Shown here piece by piece: positions 62,517-64,000 of a stretch of DNA of 64,000 nucleotides. Origin of the DNA: Phyllobacterium zundukense (GTDB taxonomy: Bacteria; Pseudomonadota; Alphaproteobacteria; Rhizobiales; Rhizobiaceae); assembly GCF_002764115.1 (NCBI RefSeq), contig NZ_CP017940.1:904501-968500 (forward strand). The letters are read 5' to 3'. Each line of letters begins with the position of its first letter. Within the stretch, counting starts at the first letter, position 1. The translations under genes and the position numbers were made by a program. The notes under the pieces are model-generated. The model searched no databases. It saw only the letters and a list, made by a program, of their open reading frames with translations, and was not told where the DNA came from.

Positions 62517-64000
62517 CTAAGGCACTGCCTTGTAAAGCGTGATCGTCGTCTTGCGGCCCTTGCTGTAATTGATGCCCGAAACGGTTGCGACGGCCGCAAC
62601 CGATTTTTCGCCTTGCGGCAGGCTCTTGATGAAGGCGTCGTGTTCGCGCTCGTCGACGGCGGAAATCGCGCATGCGGGGTCGCTGGTGAGGTGTTGCGCA
62701 GCGCCCGGACCATCGGTGAGGAGGGTTTTCGTGCCTGCCAGAAAGACAAGGCTTGGTTCGGAGTAGCTCGCAGATGCAAGCACGCTGTTGTCGCATTGCT
62801 TCGCGGCTTTGAACGCATCGGCAACGGCAGGGCTCAGCCACATTGGCGTGATGGCCGGAATGACGCCCCAGGTGAGCAGCCCCAAGGTAATAATCGCAAA
62901 AATTGCAGCAGCTTGCAGCGCGCCCTTGAGATTATGATTCAGGATGAGGCCGCTGGCGAAGACGCCCGCCGCCAGGGCTGTGAAGAAGACAACGATCCCC
63001 GGAAACGAGAAGGAACCGGTCATGACGTAAGGGAGGACGAGGCCGGCACCCATAATGCCCAGCGTTGCGACCACGAGCCCGAAAAGCGTCAGACGCTCCA
63101 GCCAGATTTGCCAGCGCCCGCGATAGGGCTGCGCGGCGATGCCGGTGTCGACCGCCCATGCCATCATCAGCAGCAGGGCCGGATAGGCCGGCAGGACGTA
63201 ATGCGGCAGCTTGGTCGGGATAAGTTCCGTTACCAGCCAGAATGGCACATACCAGGCAGTCAGAAAGGCGAGGCGGGGGTCGTCGCGCAACCGGCTCAGT
63301 GCCTGCAGCCCGCCCCGAATGGCAAGCACGCCGAACGGCCAGATGAAGACCACGAAGATCAGCGCGAAATAGCCGGGCGGTGCGCCATGGCTTTCCTGCG
63401 CATCGCCGACTTTCGACAGGAAATCCTTGTTGACGGATTCGTTGAAGAAGGCGCCGCCGCTTTTCAGCGTGATCAGGACGAGCCACGGCAGCACGATCGC
63501 CAGCAGGATGAGAATACCACTCAATGGCTTCAGCCGTTTCAGCCAGCGCCACTCGCGGTAGAAAAGGCTGAGCGTGCCCATGGTGAGGAGGCTGACAAAG
63601 GGTGTGATCGGGCCCTTGATCAGGACGCCGGCGGCGGTTGCTACCCAGAAGATGAGGGCAGGAGTCCATCGCGCCGCCGCGTGTACGCGGCTGGCCATCC
63701 AGATCCAGGCAAGCGCGCCTTGAGCGACGACGACAGTTGCCAGCACCATCGCATCGGTCTTTGCCACGCGTGCCTCAAACCCGAGCATGACGATGGCGGC
63801 GAGCGCAATTCCGGCAAGAAGGCCGGCACTCTGGCCAAAGAAGAATGCGCCGAGCGCCGCGGTTCCCAGCACCGCCAGCGTCGCCCCCAGCACCGAGACC
63901 AGCCGGTAGGCCCAAACCGGCGCATTATCGTCGTAGCCGGTGAGCTTGAGCGCTGCGCTCTGCAGCCAGTAGATGCCGATCGGCTTCTTGTAGCGCGATG
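62517..64000 (-). CDS. GT39/ArnT-family membrane glycosyltransferase (5' end missing)
   Basis: The frame stays open to the right edge of the window, so the N terminus lies outside; 493 codons are visible. The most upstream part reads KKPIGIYWLQSAALKLTG, the KPxxxYWL motif of polyprenyl-phosphate-sugar transferases such as ArnT. At least nine hydrophobic segments follow, with FFNESVNKDFLSKVGDAQ and TKLPHYVLPAYPALLLM also typical. A periplasmic tail ends it. It transfers a sugar from a lipid carrier to an envelope acceptor, possibly lipid A; the sugar is not known. Confidence 0.9.
   Translation of the reverse strand, partial: SRYKKPIGIYWLQSAALKLTGYDDNAPVWAYRLVSVLGATLAVLGTAALGAFFFGQSAGLLAGIALAAIVMLGFEARVAKTDAMVLATVVVAQGALAWIWMASRVHAAARWTPALIFWVATAAGVLIKGPITPFVSLLTMGTLSLFYREWRWLKRLKPLSGILILLAIVLPWLVLITLKSGGAFFNESVNKDFLSKVGDAQESHGAPPGYFALIFVVFIWPFGVLAIRGGLQALSRLRDDPRLAFLTAWYVPFWLVTELIPTKLPHYVLPAYPALLLMMAWAVDTGIAAQPYRGRWQIWLERLTLFGLVVATLGIMGAGLVLPYVMTGSFSFPGIVVFFTALAAGVFASGLILNHNLKGALQAAAIFAIITLGLLTWGVIPAITPMWLSPAVADAFKAAKQCDNSVLASASYSEPSLVFLAGTKTLLTDGPGAAQHLTSDPACAISAVDEREHDAFIKSLPQGEKSVAAVATVSGINYSKGRKTTITLYKAVP

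Noticed and set aside
1..64000. CRISPR array, complete insertion sequence, prophage or rRNA operon
   Set aside because: No regularly spaced repeats, transposase motifs, phage structural genes or rRNA sequence were seen.

Overview
The window looks like a chromosomal segment of an alphaproteobacterium of the order Hyphomicrobiales (Rhizobiales), closest in flavour to the Brucella/Ochrobactrum/Phyllobacterium group. The evidence is a BP26/Omp28-type SIMPL protein, a UPF0260 cysteine-cluster protein, an HWE histidine kinase, a MurQ/NagK/NagB-II amino-sugar locus, and short mosaic palindromes between genes. Species cannot be fixed from sequence alone. Both window edges cut genes: rpoD on the left and a GT39-type glycosyltransferase on the right.

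Layout. 0-8 kb is housekeeping and envelope: the rpoD 3' end, DUF2798, UPF0114, a repeat-rich OmpA-family protein, a palindromic element, UPF0260, a small secreted protein, a probable structured RNA, the SIMPL protein and a HAD phosphatase. 8.1-20.4 kb is an accessory catabolic locus. It holds a DXR-like (DRL) oxidoreductase, an acetoin-type TPP/lipoyl complex (E1alpha, E1beta, E2 with an alpha/beta-hydrolase domain), GutM, a complete glucitol-family PTS, a dedicated HPr-EI fusion, a SorC-family regulator and two unknown proteins. Two promoters carry the same sequence box. A tRNA with anticodon CAT, best read as tRNA-Ile2, follows.

20.9-39.1 kb is rich in signalling genes: FecR plus a CHASE2 cyclase, a TPR cyclase, an HWE kinase, an NtrY-type kinase without a neighbouring NtrX, a PAS-GGDEF protein and a PAS-GGDEF-EAL protein. 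Among them lie two small membrane proteins, a peptide-deformylase-like protein missing metal ligands, and an SSS-like transporter fused to a hotdog thioesterase. 39.5-44.3 kb has an ArsR/old-yellow-enzyme pair and metNIQ. 44.5-48.7 kb is ugpBAEC. 48.9-59.8 kb holds pncA and a divergent amino-sugar locus: nagK-GntR-nagB-II-nagA to the left, and murQ plus an ABC importer and a Gfo/Idh/MocA dehydrogenase to the right. 59.9-64 kb has an aldo-keto reductase, UDP-glucose dehydrogenase and the GT39 fragment.

The most interesting proposal concerns the 8-20 kb locus. A polyol PTS would deliver a phosphorylated methyl-tetritol. The DRL enzyme running in reverse would turn 2-C-methyl-D-erythritol 4-phosphate into 1-deoxy-D-xylulose 5-phosphate, which is an acetoin-like alpha-hydroxy methyl ketone. 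The acetoin-type complex could then cleave it to acetyl-CoA and glyceraldehyde 3-phosphate. This is inference from gene content and chemistry, not something the sequence proves.
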